Position numbers and translations under genes: made by a program. From an uncultured Clostridia bacterium (GTDB lineage Bacteria > Bacillota > Clostridia > Lachnospirales > Lachnospiraceae): a DNA stretch of 64,000 nt. The stretch's first letter is position 1; the number at the start of each line of letters is the position of its first letter. The stretch is taken from assembly GCA_948472945.1 (NCBI GenBank), contig CAOKVX010000014.1, positions 1 through 64,000 of the forward strand. The letters are read 5' to 3'. Positions 1-8,483 of this stretch are shown here, piece after piece. A model generated the notes under the pieces. That model made no database searches and had not been told where the DNA came from. It saw only the letters and a program-made list of their open reading frames with translations.

Positions 1-127
1 TCTGCCAACAAAACGGCTCGCAGCATGAACAGCGGCTATATAAAGGGCGAAAAAAGCTGCCATTCCCCGACATTTTTCGTATGGAGATTTAATACAATTC
101 CAAGGAATCTTCCGCATTTACCTATAG

Positions 128-262
128 CTACATACCGCCCTCAAGATATAGTCTTGCATATTCCAGAGGTTTATCTATTGCCAAAGCATTTAAGGCACAT
201 TCGGAACATGGCGTTGTTTTTAATCTTTCTTCCGTTTTGTTGCAATCTATCCGCAAGAAATA
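128..262 (-). pseudogene. Unidentified coding fragment, opposite strand
   Basis: A minus-strand frame here reads like real protein (it contains YAGYFLRIDCNKTEER and PLEYARLYLEGGM), then hits a stop and continues weakly in the same direction with further stops. I do not recognise the family; the composition suggests a small protein of a mobile element, but that is a guess. It lies head-on against the acetyltransferase remnant, so the two cannot both be intact genes. Treat it as scrap DNA in a decayed region. Confidence 0.2.
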
Positions 263-491
263 GCCTGCATAAGTATATATGTCAATGCTGTTACAGACTT
301 TGGTATGCGTATTCTTTGACAGGGGTGGTATTATAATCGGATACAATGTTCAGATTGCGCCAAAAGTCAATCTTGTTACGCTGAATCACGATCTTAGTGC
401 AGGCGGCAACAGAAAAGCGACTTACTGCAAGCCGATTGTAATCGAGGATAATGTATGGATTGGAATTGATGCAACAATCTTGACCAATTGA
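262..491 (+). pseudogene. Broken hexapeptide-repeat O-acetyltransferase
   Basis: The frame from about 310 reads DRGGIIIGYNVQIAPKVNL, then NHDLSAGGNR and IVIEDNVWIGIDATIL. This is the left-handed beta-helix core of maltose/galactoside-type O-acetyltransferases, which acetylate sugars with acetyl-CoA. The residues that should come just before it (VNAVTDFG) are in another frame at about 280-300, so a frameshift separates the two parts. The C-terminal coils that normally follow WIG are missing because a stop falls at 489-491. Only about 75 residues of a normal 180-220 remain, and no start or ribosome site is visible. It is a non-functional remnant. Confidence 0.6.
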
Positions 492-810
492 GATTAGGAA
501 ATAACAGGCAGAAAACGGGCAAAAGAACCTGACCAATCAAAAAGTTGGTCAAGCGTAAATTCCACCATCAGAAAATAACGGAAAAACGCCGGTTTTTAGG
601 GAAAGTTACTATATCAGTTAAAAAGATCTCAAAGCAGATGAATCAGTAAACTTCTGAGAATTAATTTACGAACCCCTGAAAATCCCATAGAATGGGCATT
701 TTTAGGGGTTTTTGGGGGGAAGAGTTGGGGGAAAGGGATCCCCCAACTGGTATGTGAAAGTTTGCCTCGTTGTAGAAATGGCTAAGCATTAGTGTTAAAG
801 AAATAAGTTT
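492..810. other. Intergenic stretch with no gene seen
   Basis: No supportable coding frame is present between the acetyltransferase and VOC remnants. The only clear structure is the hairpin at 671-710. The sequence is AT-rich and looks like decayed flanking DNA. Confidence 0.5.
671..713 (+). terminator. Rho-independent terminator-like hairpin
   Basis: AACCCCT at 671-677 pairs with AGGGGTT at 704-710. The inner arms AAAAT and CCCAT pair with ATGGG and ATTTT, giving a long stem with a tiny loop and then TTT. It sits in the decayed region with no intact gene upstream, so it is probably the leftover terminator of a lost gene. Confidence 0.5.
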
Positions 811-1181
811 AATTGTGAAGAGGCGGTTAATAAATACATAAATGTGTTTGGAGGTGAGATTTTATATATTTCCCGTTGGTCTGAAAGCACATTTGTGTAA
901 CGCCCGAGCAAATCGGAAAGATAATGCATGTTGAATATATGATTGGCAGTACACACATGGCAGCAGGAGATAACTTTGACGGTGTCGATGTGAATACGGA
1001 TATAAATCTGATGCTCCATATAGATTCATAAGCGGAAGCATTACATACGATATCACTATTGTCAGAAAGTGGAATTGTACTTTCGCCATTAAAGCCACAT
1101 CCGGAACCAGATGATGATGGCTGCGGTTCTATTGCGAATTTTACATGGATTATTACATGCCCAAACTCTGCGAAACAGTAA
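811..1181 (+). pseudogene. Broken PhnB-like VOC (glyoxalase fold) protein
   Basis: Pieces of one protein are spread over two frames. The first frame gives NCEEAVNKYINVFGGEILYI and SRWSESTF; the second gives MHVEYMIGSTHMAAGDNFDG, then LLSESGIVLSPLKPHPEPDD and FTWIITCPN. The order and motifs match small PhnB/VOC-family proteins of about 140 residues (catalytic role unclear; no link to phosphonate use is implied). Three lesions are visible: a stop at the TAA near 898, the frame change before 924, and an in-frame TAA at 1029-1031. Some residues before FTWI also appear lost. It cannot make a functional protein as it stands. Confidence 0.6.
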
Positions 1182-1386
1182 AAGCAGGAGGGGCTTCTTT
1201 TGCTAAGGTGATATCGCATAGATATGGAACAGATTAAAGAAAAACTTCCCCCAATCAAAATCAACATTGTGTAAAGTGTTAAGTATATGCAGGTGCTTAA
1301 TCGTTCCGCATGATAAATATTTAGGAGAAAAATAGTGTTCCTATATTACAGATTGGACAAGGCATCAGATTTTTATATGATAGAGT

Positions 1387-1930
1387 GTGTCAATGGGGGG
1401 ATTTATCGGATTACCGCCGTCGTTGATTGAAACTTACGGAAGTGACATAAAAAAGGTTTATAAAGCAAACGGAGTACCTATCTATTTAGGACTTGTTACA
1501 ATGTTCCTTTCAGCATTTGTTCATTTGATGATTACCTGTGTTGTGATAGTGCTACTAGCCCCTATTCTATTTGAAGCAACTTTGTCGACACAACTTTCGT
1601 TTTTATTTCTTGCACTTGCTATATACATTACCTCGTCGTTAAGCATTGGAAGTGTTTTAGGATTGACGATAAAAAATCAAGCTAAACTGACGATGATAGC
1701 ACAATTAGTGTTTTTGCCCTCAATTATGCTTTCGGGAATTATGTTTCCCATTAAGTTTCTACCCGATTTTTTGGAAACGATAGGACTAATTTTCCCAGCC
1801 TCTTGGGGATACCAATTGATGTTGGATAATGGATTTTGCTTTAAAAATCTATGGTATCTAATCTTTATCTTTTTTGCAGCGGTAATTGTATGTGGAATAG
1901 TTTTGAAAAAACAAAAAGCAATCAAGATGA
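1387..1930 (+). pseudogene. Truncated ABC-2 type transporter permease
   Basis: About 180 residues match the second half of an ABC-2 exporter permease: GGFIGLPPSLIE, then several hydrophobic helices, PSIMLSGIMFPIKFLP (the typical conserved loop of these permeases) and a last membrane segment near 1850-1910. The N-terminal half, with the first membrane segments and outer loop, is absent and no ribosome site precedes the ATG. After about 1925 the reading frame runs into unrelated sequence (KMKDRKSSSILHN), so the natural C-terminus is also replaced. No ATP-binding partner gene is adjacent. This is a remnant of a drug- or peptide-export type transporter. Confidence 0.6.
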
Positions 1931-1967
1931 AGGACAGAAAAAGCTCCAGCATCCTCCATAACTGTGA

Positions 1968-2315
1968 CTTTGCAATCGTAAATACTACATTGACGATAAC
2001 GGATATAAAGGTCAGGAATATATCCACTATGACAAATCGCACATTAAATATACATGGTGTGAACAGCCGGATGGGTATTATATGATGCCAGATAAAATTG
2101 ACTGGATTAAAGGGAACGATTTGTGGAAATACATGAGGGATTTATATATCGAAAAGAAAAACAAAAATGAGAACCCGAATATTCATTCAAGAACCATTTT
2201 CGCTATAACTGTCCATGAGATATGTCAAAGATATGAAACGGCAAATATTGCAGTAATTTATCAACTATGGTGTGAGATTTGCTATATATGGCGATTTTTC
2301 AAGATATACGAGTAA
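1968..2315 (+). pseudogene. Unidentified gene fragment
   Basis: A frame different from the permease remnant reads KYYIDDNGYKGQEYIHYD, KYTWCEQPDGYYM and DWIKGNDLWKYMRDL, with balanced, protein-like composition. Two stops sit at its upstream edge (around 1959 and 1965). I do not recognise the family. It joins directly to the permease remnant, which suggests a recombination or deletion joint near 1930-1970. A further orphan stretch in another frame (2330-2460) is similarly coding-like but has no start signal. Confidence 0.3.
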
Positions 2316-2471
2316 GCCTTTAAAGAATTTTATGTATGAGAGCAATAAAGGAAAAGATATTTACTTTCAACCTACCGCTTCGCTTGCTGTAGATAAGCTC
2401 TCTGGATGTGACAAAACAAATAAGAAACCACATTATTATGAAGACAAGGTTTGGGGGACGCTATGCCAAAA

Positions 2472-2516
2472 CCGAATTGGGTGGGAGGTATTGTATCTGC
2501 CTCCAACCCAATTCGG
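2472..2516 (-). terminator. Strong terminator of the SpoVB-like gene
   Basis: CCGAATTGGGTGGGAGG (2472-2488) pairs with CCTCCAACCCAATTCGG (2500-2516) with one mismatch and an 11-base loop. Read on the minus strand it begins three bases after the TAA of the flippase gene and is followed by TTTT. It marks the boundary between the decayed region and intact genes. Confidence 0.75.
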
Positions 2517-2518
2517 CA

Positions 2519-3835
2519 TTATGCCGCAATATCCCGCCGATTTTTAAATATAAGCCGTCTGTAACATTTATAACTAAGTCCAGTCACGATGAGCTGGCTT
2601 ACGAGAAGGCTTATCAGATAACCGCTTATACCTTGTGACGGTACAGTTTTAATTGTAATAAATATTCTGATTGCAAGCCCTATAATTGTAATTACAAATG
2701 TTATATGTGTTTTTCCGAGTCCGTTTATTATGCTTGAGAGTGTAGTTGTGAGGAATAAGAACGGGCACAAGAATGAAAGTATTTCTATAAATGTCCCTAC
2801 AGTATCGTCATGGAATACAAATGAGCCGAGGTTTGCCCCGAATATTAAAAAAACAAATGTTGATACAATTCCAAGCAGTATTGTCCCGCCGATACAAAGT
2901 CCTGATATTTTTTTAATCCTGTTGTTATCTTCATTAACCTCTGATATTGTCGGCAGTAGAAGCACTGAAAGCGAATTAGTTATCGTTGACGGGAACAGTA
3001 TAAACGGCATTGCCATACCTGTAAGGACGCCGTAAACGGAAAGCGCATTGTCGGAGCTCATTCCATGCTTTTTAAGCATAACCGGAATAAGAATGGTTTC
3101 TACGCTGTGCAGTAAGGCGACCGTCAGCCTGTTTGCGGTAAGCGGTGCGGACATTTTCAGGAGCGGCCTATATATACTTTCGGAAACATATGTTTTTTTG
3201 TATTCCATGCCGTGGTAGTAGCTGATAATCATAATTAGGCTGTAAAGCATGGAAACTCCTTCGCCGACAGCAATTCCCAGAACAGCGTATATGCATAGTT
3301 TATCAGGGTTTCCCGAGGCAAAGAAACAGGCTGCTGCTGCGACGAAAGCCACTCGGGCAATCTGTTCAATAAGCTGCGTAAGCGCTGGAACAGTTGCTTT
3401 TTTTAGCCCGTAATAACATCCGTTGACACAGGAGGATATACCGCATAGTGGAAATGCGTAGACCAATACGCGGAGTGAATCGGCGCATTTAGGTTCGCCG
3501 AGAAGCGAGCAGGCAATAAAATCGCATTTTAAACAGACTATTAAGCCAAGGAGCAGGGAAGTAATTATAGACAAAATAGACGCCCTTGTATAAACTTTCT
3601 TTTGGTAGTAGATATCGTCCGCCTTTGCCGCAACCATCTGTGACACGGCAGTCTGAATCCCCGCACCGAACATCGTATAGCACACTCCGAATACGGGAAA
3701 AACAAGCTGGTAAATTCCAAGATTTGCGGCTCCAAGAATGTTTGACAGATATATTTTATATACAAAACCAATTATTCTTGTTATCAAGCCGGTAATTGTC
3801 AGTATAAGAGTTCCTTTTAAAAGAGATTTAATCAT
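2519..3835 (-). CDS. SpoVB/MurJ-like polysaccharide flippase (MOP superfamily)
   Basis: The protein of 438 residues is almost entirely hydrophobic, with 12-14 predicted membrane segments. The opening KGTLILTITGLITRIIGF and the following YKIYLSNILGAANLGIYQL are typical of the SpoVB branch of the MOP/MATE flippases. These proteins move lipid-linked cell wall or polysaccharide precursors across the membrane; SpoVB itself acts in spore cortex formation. The open frame extends 33 codons upstream, but the family begins at MIKSLLKG, so the ATG at 3835 is the better start even though no good ribosome site is visible. The upstream neighbour is divergent. No sporulation genes lie beside it, so a general cell-envelope role is equally possible. 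Confidence 0.8.
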   Translation of the reverse strand: MIKSLLKGTLILTITGLITRIIGFVYKIYLSNILGAANLGIYQLVFPVFGVCYTMFGAGIQTAVSQMVAAKADDIYYQKKVYTRASILSIITSLLLGLIVCLKCDFIACSLLGEPKCADSLRVLVYAFPLCGISSCVNGCYYGLKKATVPALTQLIEQIARVAFVAAAACFFASGNPDKLCIYAVLGIAVGEGVSMLYSLIMIISYYHGMEYKKTYVSESIYRPLLKMSAPLTANRLTVALLHSVETILIPVMLKKHGMSSDNALSVYGVLTGMAMPFILFPSTITNSLSVLLLPTISEVNEDNNRIKKISGLCIGGTILLGIVSTFVFLIFGANLGSFVFHDDTVGTFIEILSFLCPFLFLTTTLSSIINGLGKTHITFVITIIGLAIRIFITIKTVPSQGISGYLISLLVSQLIVTGLSYKCYRRLIFKNRRDIAA

Positions 3836-3890
3836 TATGCGACCAAATATGTTTTTTTTAATTATATGAAACATGCATAACAAAAATACT

Positions 3891-3918
3891 TTCAAAACGG
3901 TATGATTTGTGGTAAAAT
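3891..3918 (+). promoter_or_regulatory. Candidate sigma-A promoter for the repeat-tail membrane protein
   Basis: TTCAAA (3891-3896), a 16-base spacer and TAAAAT (3913-3918) lie 34 bases before the ATG at 3952. The -35 box is weak and the -10 box good. Confidence 0.4.
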
Positions 3919-3951
3919 TTATAAACAAAAACATTGTATGGGAGAATAAAC

Positions 3952-6207
3952 ATGATATATAAGAAAAATTGGTTTACATATCTCGGATATACGTTGTTTG
4001 GTTTGCTTTTGGTCTGTCTCATATTCCTTAGCTCCGGCCTGCATATTGAATTTTCCGAAAATAATTTAATAAAAAATTTGATAGTGGTTGTTCCTGTAGT
4101 GGTATGTGCTATAATATTATGGTTCGCATCATTTCTTTTTTCTACATTGTCAAATAAATTAAACGGCGAAAAAGCGGGTCTGCTGTACAATATAGTTATT
4201 GTTGTTTTGTTTGCTGCTTCAATAGGAGTCAGAGCGTATTATGTTTTAACGTACACAGATGCATTTTCAGCGGGAGGTTCTGATTTGCTTATATCTGCGT
4301 TGGCATGTATGGCCGGCGTTTTGAAGCTTGTATTTGTATATTTGATAGGCGTAAGCGCATTCGGAAGACAGGGAGCTGCTGCGGCTCTCTTTTTGGAGGG
4401 ATTTCTTGCAGGTGAGATAGAATCATGCGCTGTTCTTGATTATAGAAATGTTTCAATACTTGTTGTTTTAGGTATCATTTTATTGTATTCCGTTTATTAT
4501 AAAAGATGTAATAATGGAAAAATGAGCACAGCGGTCAGCTGGCTAATTATCGTGATAATAACTGTGATTATCAGCGCTGGAATCGGTGTGTCAATATATA
4601 TGGACTATTCGATTGCGGTACCCGCTGTTCTCGCGGCAGCATTGATTTTAAGCATGCTGTTTGCGGGATGGAAGCAGGCGCTTGTGCCTCTTCTTGGCAT
4701 TCCGGCGCTTTGTGCCGCCGCATATTTTGGAGTGTATGCCGCGGACGAAAGTTACGGCACACGGCTGGACAATGAGATTGAATATCGTATGTCGAATATT
4801 GAAAAAATATTTGACGAACCGGAGGATACTTTTAATGAGATTTGCGAATATGTCGAGCATTCGGTTATGTTTGACGATTCACTGACCTTTACGATTCCCG
4901 GAGGATATGAGTATAATCATGATGTCCTATTAAATATGGTATTTATGTTCCTCTCATTATGCTCACTGATATTTTTATTTTTAAAAAAGCGTTCCCCGAT
5001 GTCAGCTTACATTTTGTTCACAGTTGGAGTATATTTGTTTGACAGCAACATTGTGCTCTGCAATATATTTGTCGTCAGCTTATGTTTTCAGGAATTGTAT
5101 GAGGGCAGGGACAGAATATCATATATTGTAAATTCGTCTGTAATTGACATTGCAGATGATGATTTCGATATTGAAAGCGGCGCAATCGAAGACATCTATA
5201 CTGTTCCAGAGGCAGCTGTATCTGATGAAGCCACAGTACAGGATGACAGCGATTCCGTATCTAAAGTAAAAGAAAATAATAATATTAATGAACATGTAAA
5301 TAAAGATGAGGTTCAATCAATTGATGAAAATACGCTGTATAAAGGTTCGTCTGTGAATGATACCGACTCTTTAGAAGAGGCCTCTTCGACTAAAAATTAT
5401 ATATATGAAGATTCTATTTATGAAGAAAGCACGGTTTACGGCGTCACTGAAACATATGACAACACTGCACCGGAGTACGGTGTAACTGAACCGCTGGATT
5501 TGAAGGAATCAGATTATGCAGATGTGGAAACGCAGGATAATGCAGGATCAGACTATTGCGACATTGGGACGGAATATAGTTCAGGTACTGATTATGGCAC
5601 ATCAGAAGAAATATCGGATTACTCAGGCTCAAATTACGGCACGTCCGGGACGGAATACGATTCAGTTTCAGTGTACGGATCGTCCGAAGACCCATCAGAG
5701 TATACCGATTCAGACTACGGTACGACTGAATCGGTATACGGTTCAGTTTCAGAATACGGATCGTCCGAAGACCCATCAGAGTTTACCGATTCAGGCTACG
5801 GTACGACTGAGTCGGAGTACGGTTCAGCTTCAGCGTACGGATCGTCCGAAGAACCATCAGAGTATACCGGCTTGGGCTACGGCACGACTGAGTCGGAGTA
5901 CGGTTCGGTTTCAGGGTATGGATCGTACGGAGCGTCCGAAGATCCATCAGAATATACAGGTTCTGCATATGGAGCCGTCAAAACGGACGAGTATTCTGCT
6001 CAGGATGTGTTGGACAAACTTCCGGTTCCAAAGCCCGTTTCTGTTTATGTTGATGACAATACGGAAAATATAATATTAAAAAAATCATCAAATAATGAAA
6101 AAGAAACAGTCGACAAAAGTTTTGACAAAGATATATGGCAGAATAGAAGAAAGAGGGCGACAAAGCATACCGAAGATGATACATCGAAAGGAGATTTATA
6201 TGGATAA
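3952..6207 (+). CDS. Multi-pass membrane protein with acidic Tyr/Gly/Ser/Glu repeat tail
   Basis: 751 residues. The ATG at 3952 follows GGGAG with good spacing. Residues 1-400 contain about ten hydrophobic segments, with a soluble stretch around 265-320. The rest is hydrophilic and strongly acidic. From about residue 500 it becomes a repeat rich in Tyr, Gly, Ser, Glu and Asp, whose best part has a 27-residue period (DNA period exactly 81 bases, copies starting at 5674, 5755, 5836 and 5917). I do not recognise the family. The stop overlaps the start of the GtrB-like glycosyltransferase by 8 bases, so the two are translationally coupled. A role in modifying or exporting a lipid-linked glycan, with the tail as a cytoplasmic or surface scaffold, is inference only. 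Confidence 0.8.
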   Translation: MIYKKNWFTYLGYTLFGLLLVCLIFLSSGLHIEFSENNLIKNLIVVVPVVVCAIILWFASFLFSTLSNKLNGEKAGLLYNIVIVVLFAASIGVRAYYVLTYTDAFSAGGSDLLISALACMAGVLKLVFVYLIGVSAFGRQGAAAALFLEGFLAGEIESCAVLDYRNVSILVVLGIILLYSVYYKRCNNGKMSTAVSWLIIVIITVIISAGIGVSIYMDYSIAVPAVLAAALILSMLFAGWKQALVPLLGIPALCAAAYFGVYAADESYGTRLDNEIEYRMSNIEKIFDEPEDTFNEICEYVEHSVMFDDSLTFTIPGGYEYNHDVLLNMVFMFLSLCSLIFLFLKKRSPMSAYILFTVGVYLFDSNIVLCNIFVVSLCFQELYEGRDRISYIVNSSVIDIADDDFDIESGAIEDIYTVPEAAVSDEATVQDDSDSVSKVKENNNINEHVNKDEVQSIDENTLYKGSSVNDTDSLEEASSTKNYIYEDSIYEESTVYGVTETYDNTAPEYGVTEPLDLKESDYADVETQDNAGSDYCDIGTEYSSGTDYGTSEEISDYSGSNYGTSGTEYDSVSVYGSSEDPSEYTDSDYGTTESVYGSVSEYGSSEDPSEFTDSGYGTTESEYGSASAYGSSEEPSEYTGLGYGTTESEYGSVSGYGSYGASEDPSEYTGSAYGAVKTDEYSAQDVLDKLPVPKPVSVYVDDNTENIILKKSSNNEKETVDKSFDKDIWQNRRKRATKHTEDDTSKGDLYG
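5641..5960 (+). repeat. 81-bp tandem coding repeat
   Basis: Copies begin at TACGGA boxes at 5674, 5755, 5836 and 5917, each exactly 81 bases apart. The last copy carries a 9-base insertion (a doubled TACGGA module). Degenerate units extend upstream to about 5440. The repeat stays in frame and codes units of the type YGSSEDPSEYTDSDYG. Confidence 0.9.
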
Positions 6208-7159
6208 AATACTATATATGGTCGTTCCCTGCTATAACGAAGAGCAGGTATTGGAAGAAACTACAGGTAGGCTCAACAAGAAATATGATGAATTAATCAA
6301 GGCCGATAAGATATCTCCTAAAAGCCGCATAGTTTATGTAAATGACGGTTCCAGAGATAAGACGTGGAAAATGATTGAGGAGATTCACGCAAAAAACAAA
6401 TTCTTTCGAGGGATATGCCTGTCAAGGAACAGAGGGCATCAGAATGCCGTTTTGTGCGGACTTATGTACGCAAAAGAAGATGCGGACATGGTAATATGTA
6501 TGGACGCCGACCTACAGGATGATATAGATGCGATTGACGAGATGGTTGACAAATATCATGAGGGCTATGACGTTGTGTACGGAGTAAGAAACAGCAGGAA
6601 AACAGATACTTTTTTTAAGAGGTTTACGGCTCAGGCATATTACAAGCTCCTATTGTTTATGGGAGTTGACATTGTATACAACCATGCGGATTTCAGACTG
6701 ATGAGTAAGCGCGTACTAAATGAGCTGGAGAATTACAAAGAAGTAAATTTGTTTTTAAGGGGAATCGTGCCTATGATTGGTTTTCCGTCGACGAACGTGT
6801 ATTATGAGAGGCATGAGAGGTTTGCCGGTGAGTCAAAATATCCACTCAAAAAAATGCTGCATTTTGCGTTTGACGGTGTAACATCTCTAAGCGTAAAACC
6901 TATAAGACTGATAACGACGCTGGGCAGTCTTATATTTATTTTCAGCGTTGCGATGCTTTTGTATTCAATAATTGTTCACTTTTTGGGCAAAAGTATGATT
7001 GGATGGAGCAGTATAATGGTCTCAGTATGGGCGCTCGGGGGTCTTCAGCTTCTAGCAATAGGTGTAATAGGCGAGTATATTGGTAAAATTTATATGGAGA
7101 CAAAATCGAGGCCAAGATTCATTGTACAGGAATATCTTAAGGATGATGAGAATGATTAA
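6200..7159 (+). CDS. GtrB/DPM1-like family 2 glycosyltransferase
   Basis: 319 residues. The N-terminal GT2 domain starts MVVPCYNEEQVLEE and contains VNDGSRDKTW and MDADLQDD (nucleotide-sugar and metal binding), followed by VYGVRNSR. Two C-terminal membrane segments (about 235-300) match the GtrB/YkcC/CsbB group, which transfers a sugar from UDP- or GDP-sugar to undecaprenyl or polyprenyl phosphate at the inner membrane face. The open frame extends upstream, but the ATG at 6200 has AAAGGAG in front and fits the family. It overlaps the previous gene by 8 bases. The product likely feeds a glycan-modifying step in the envelope; its acceptor is unknown. Confidence 0.9.
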   Translation: MDKILYMVVPCYNEEQVLEETTGRLNKKYDELIKADKISPKSRIVYVNDGSRDKTWKMIEEIHAKNKFFRGICLSRNRGHQNAVLCGLMYAKEDADMVICMDADLQDDIDAIDEMVDKYHEGYDVVYGVRNSRKTDTFFKRFTAQAYYKLLLFMGVDIVYNHADFRLMSKRVLNELENYKEVNLFLRGIVPMIGFPSTNVYYERHERFAGESKYPLKKMLHFAFDGVTSLSVKPIRLITTLGSLIFIFSVAMLLYSIIVHFLGKSMIGWSSIMVSVWALGGLQLLAIGVIGEYIGKIYMETKSRPRFIVQEYLKDDEND

Positions 7160-7244
7160 AACAAAATATTGACAAAAAAATCACTTTTTCTCGTTTTTAA
7201 CATATAATAATAAAAAAGAGCCGGTCAGGAATGGTGATTATTGT

Positions 7245-8435
7245 ATGATTTATCTTGATAATGCTGCGACAACTGCTGTAGACGATACAGTTATTAAGGA
7301 AATGCTGCCATATTTTACAATGGAATATGCCAATCCTTCTGAGATATATAGTTATGCAACGGGCGCCAGAAAGGGAATGAATTCCGCCAGAAAATATATT
7401 GCGGATTTAATAAAAGCAGATATGACAGAAATTTATTTCACGTCAGGCGGTACGGAGTCTGACAACTGGGCAGTCAAGGGCGCCGCCTATACGCTTAACG
7501 GAAAAGGTAAGCATATTATTACCTCTGCAATTGAGCACCATGCTGTGATAAACAGCTGTAAAGAACTTGAAAAATCAGGTTTCGATGTAACATATATACC
7601 TGTGGGCAGAGACGGAATTGTCGAGCCTGAGAGCGTTAGAAAGGCAATGCGCAGCGATACAATCCTTGTTTCTATTATGCTGGCAAACAATGAGATTGGA
7701 ACAATTCAGCCTGTAAGTGAAATTGCCCGTATGGCGCGCGAGCGTGGAATATGGGTACACACGGATGCAGTTCAGGCATTTGGCAACATCGACATTGATG
7801 TTAACAAACTAAACGTAGATATGCTAAGTGCAAGCGCGCATAAATGCCACGGGCCGAAAGGTATGGGTATGCTCTATATAAGAAACGGAGTTAAGCTATT
7901 GCCCGTCATGTCCGGAGGAAAACAGGAGCGTGCAATGCGTGCGGGGACTGAAAATATACCGGGAATTGTTGGATTTGGCAAGGCCGCGCAACTGTGCAGA
8001 GAAAAGGACAATTATAATTCAGAATATATTACAAAGCTTAGAAATCATTTTATTAAAAGGGTTACGGACGAGATTGAGCATGTAATGGTAAACGGAAGCA
8101 TAGACAAAAGACTTCCGGGAAATGTCAGCTTTTCCTTTGCGTGTCTTGACGGTGAGACGATTCAGATACAGCTTGATATGAAAGGTATATGCTGTTCAAC
8201 CGGTTCCGCGTGCAACGCGGGTGTAAGCGGAATGTCGCATGTCATTGCCGCCTTGAACATACCGGAGGAATATTCATTTGGAACTTTGAGATTTACGATA
8301 TCCGACATAAATACGCGCAAAGAAATAGATTACACTGTCGAGGCGTTAAAGGAGGTTGTAAAAAAACTCAGAAGCATGTCGGCAAAATATAAGATATATA
8401 AAAATGCCTGCACCAAAAATAAGACTATATATTAA
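7245..8435 (+). CDS. Cysteine desulfurase (NifS/IscS type)
   Basis: 396 residues, the normal length for the family. It is a PLP enzyme that takes sulfur from cysteine for Fe-S clusters and thio-modified tRNA. It opens MIYLDNAATTAVDD and shows the His pair IEHHAVINS, the PLP lysine in SAHKCHGPKG (about residue 200) and the catalytic cysteine loop CCSTGSACNAG (about 316-326). The vicinal Cys-Cys is slightly unusual. No nifU/iscU or thiI follows; the next gene runs the other way, so it appears to stand alone. A TATAAT box lies at 7203-7208 but its -35 box is poor, and the ribosome site is weak. Confidence 0.93.
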   Translation: MIYLDNAATTAVDDTVIKEMLPYFTMEYANPSEIYSYATGARKGMNSARKYIADLIKADMTEIYFTSGGTESDNWAVKGAAYTLNGKGKHIITSAIEHHAVINSCKELEKSGFDVTYIPVGRDGIVEPESVRKAMRSDTILVSIMLANNEIGTIQPVSEIARMARERGIWVHTDAVQAFGNIDIDVNKLNVDMLSASAHKCHGPKGMGMLYIRNGVKLLPVMSGGKQERAMRAGTENIPGIVGFGKAAQLCREKDNYNSEYITKLRNHFIKRVTDEIEHVMVNGSIDKRLPGNVSFSFACLDGETIQIQLDMKGICCSTGSACNAGVSGMSHVIAALNIPEEYSFGTLRFTISDINTRKEIDYTVEALKEVVKKLRSMSAKYKIYKNACTKNKTIY

Positions 8436-8483
8436 TTTTGAATTTAAATTGTTGTCCGATAAAGTTTAAGGTTTTTTTTTTAT

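Noticed and set aside
827-1267. 146-codon open frame on the minus strand
   Set aside because: It is antisense to the recognisable VOC remnant, has an unlikely Cys/Ser/Ile-rich composition and no ribosome site.
5516-6073. 185-codon frame inside the repeat gene
   Set aside because: The 81-base repeat is divisible by three, so every frame of the repeat stays open; no ribosome site or family match.
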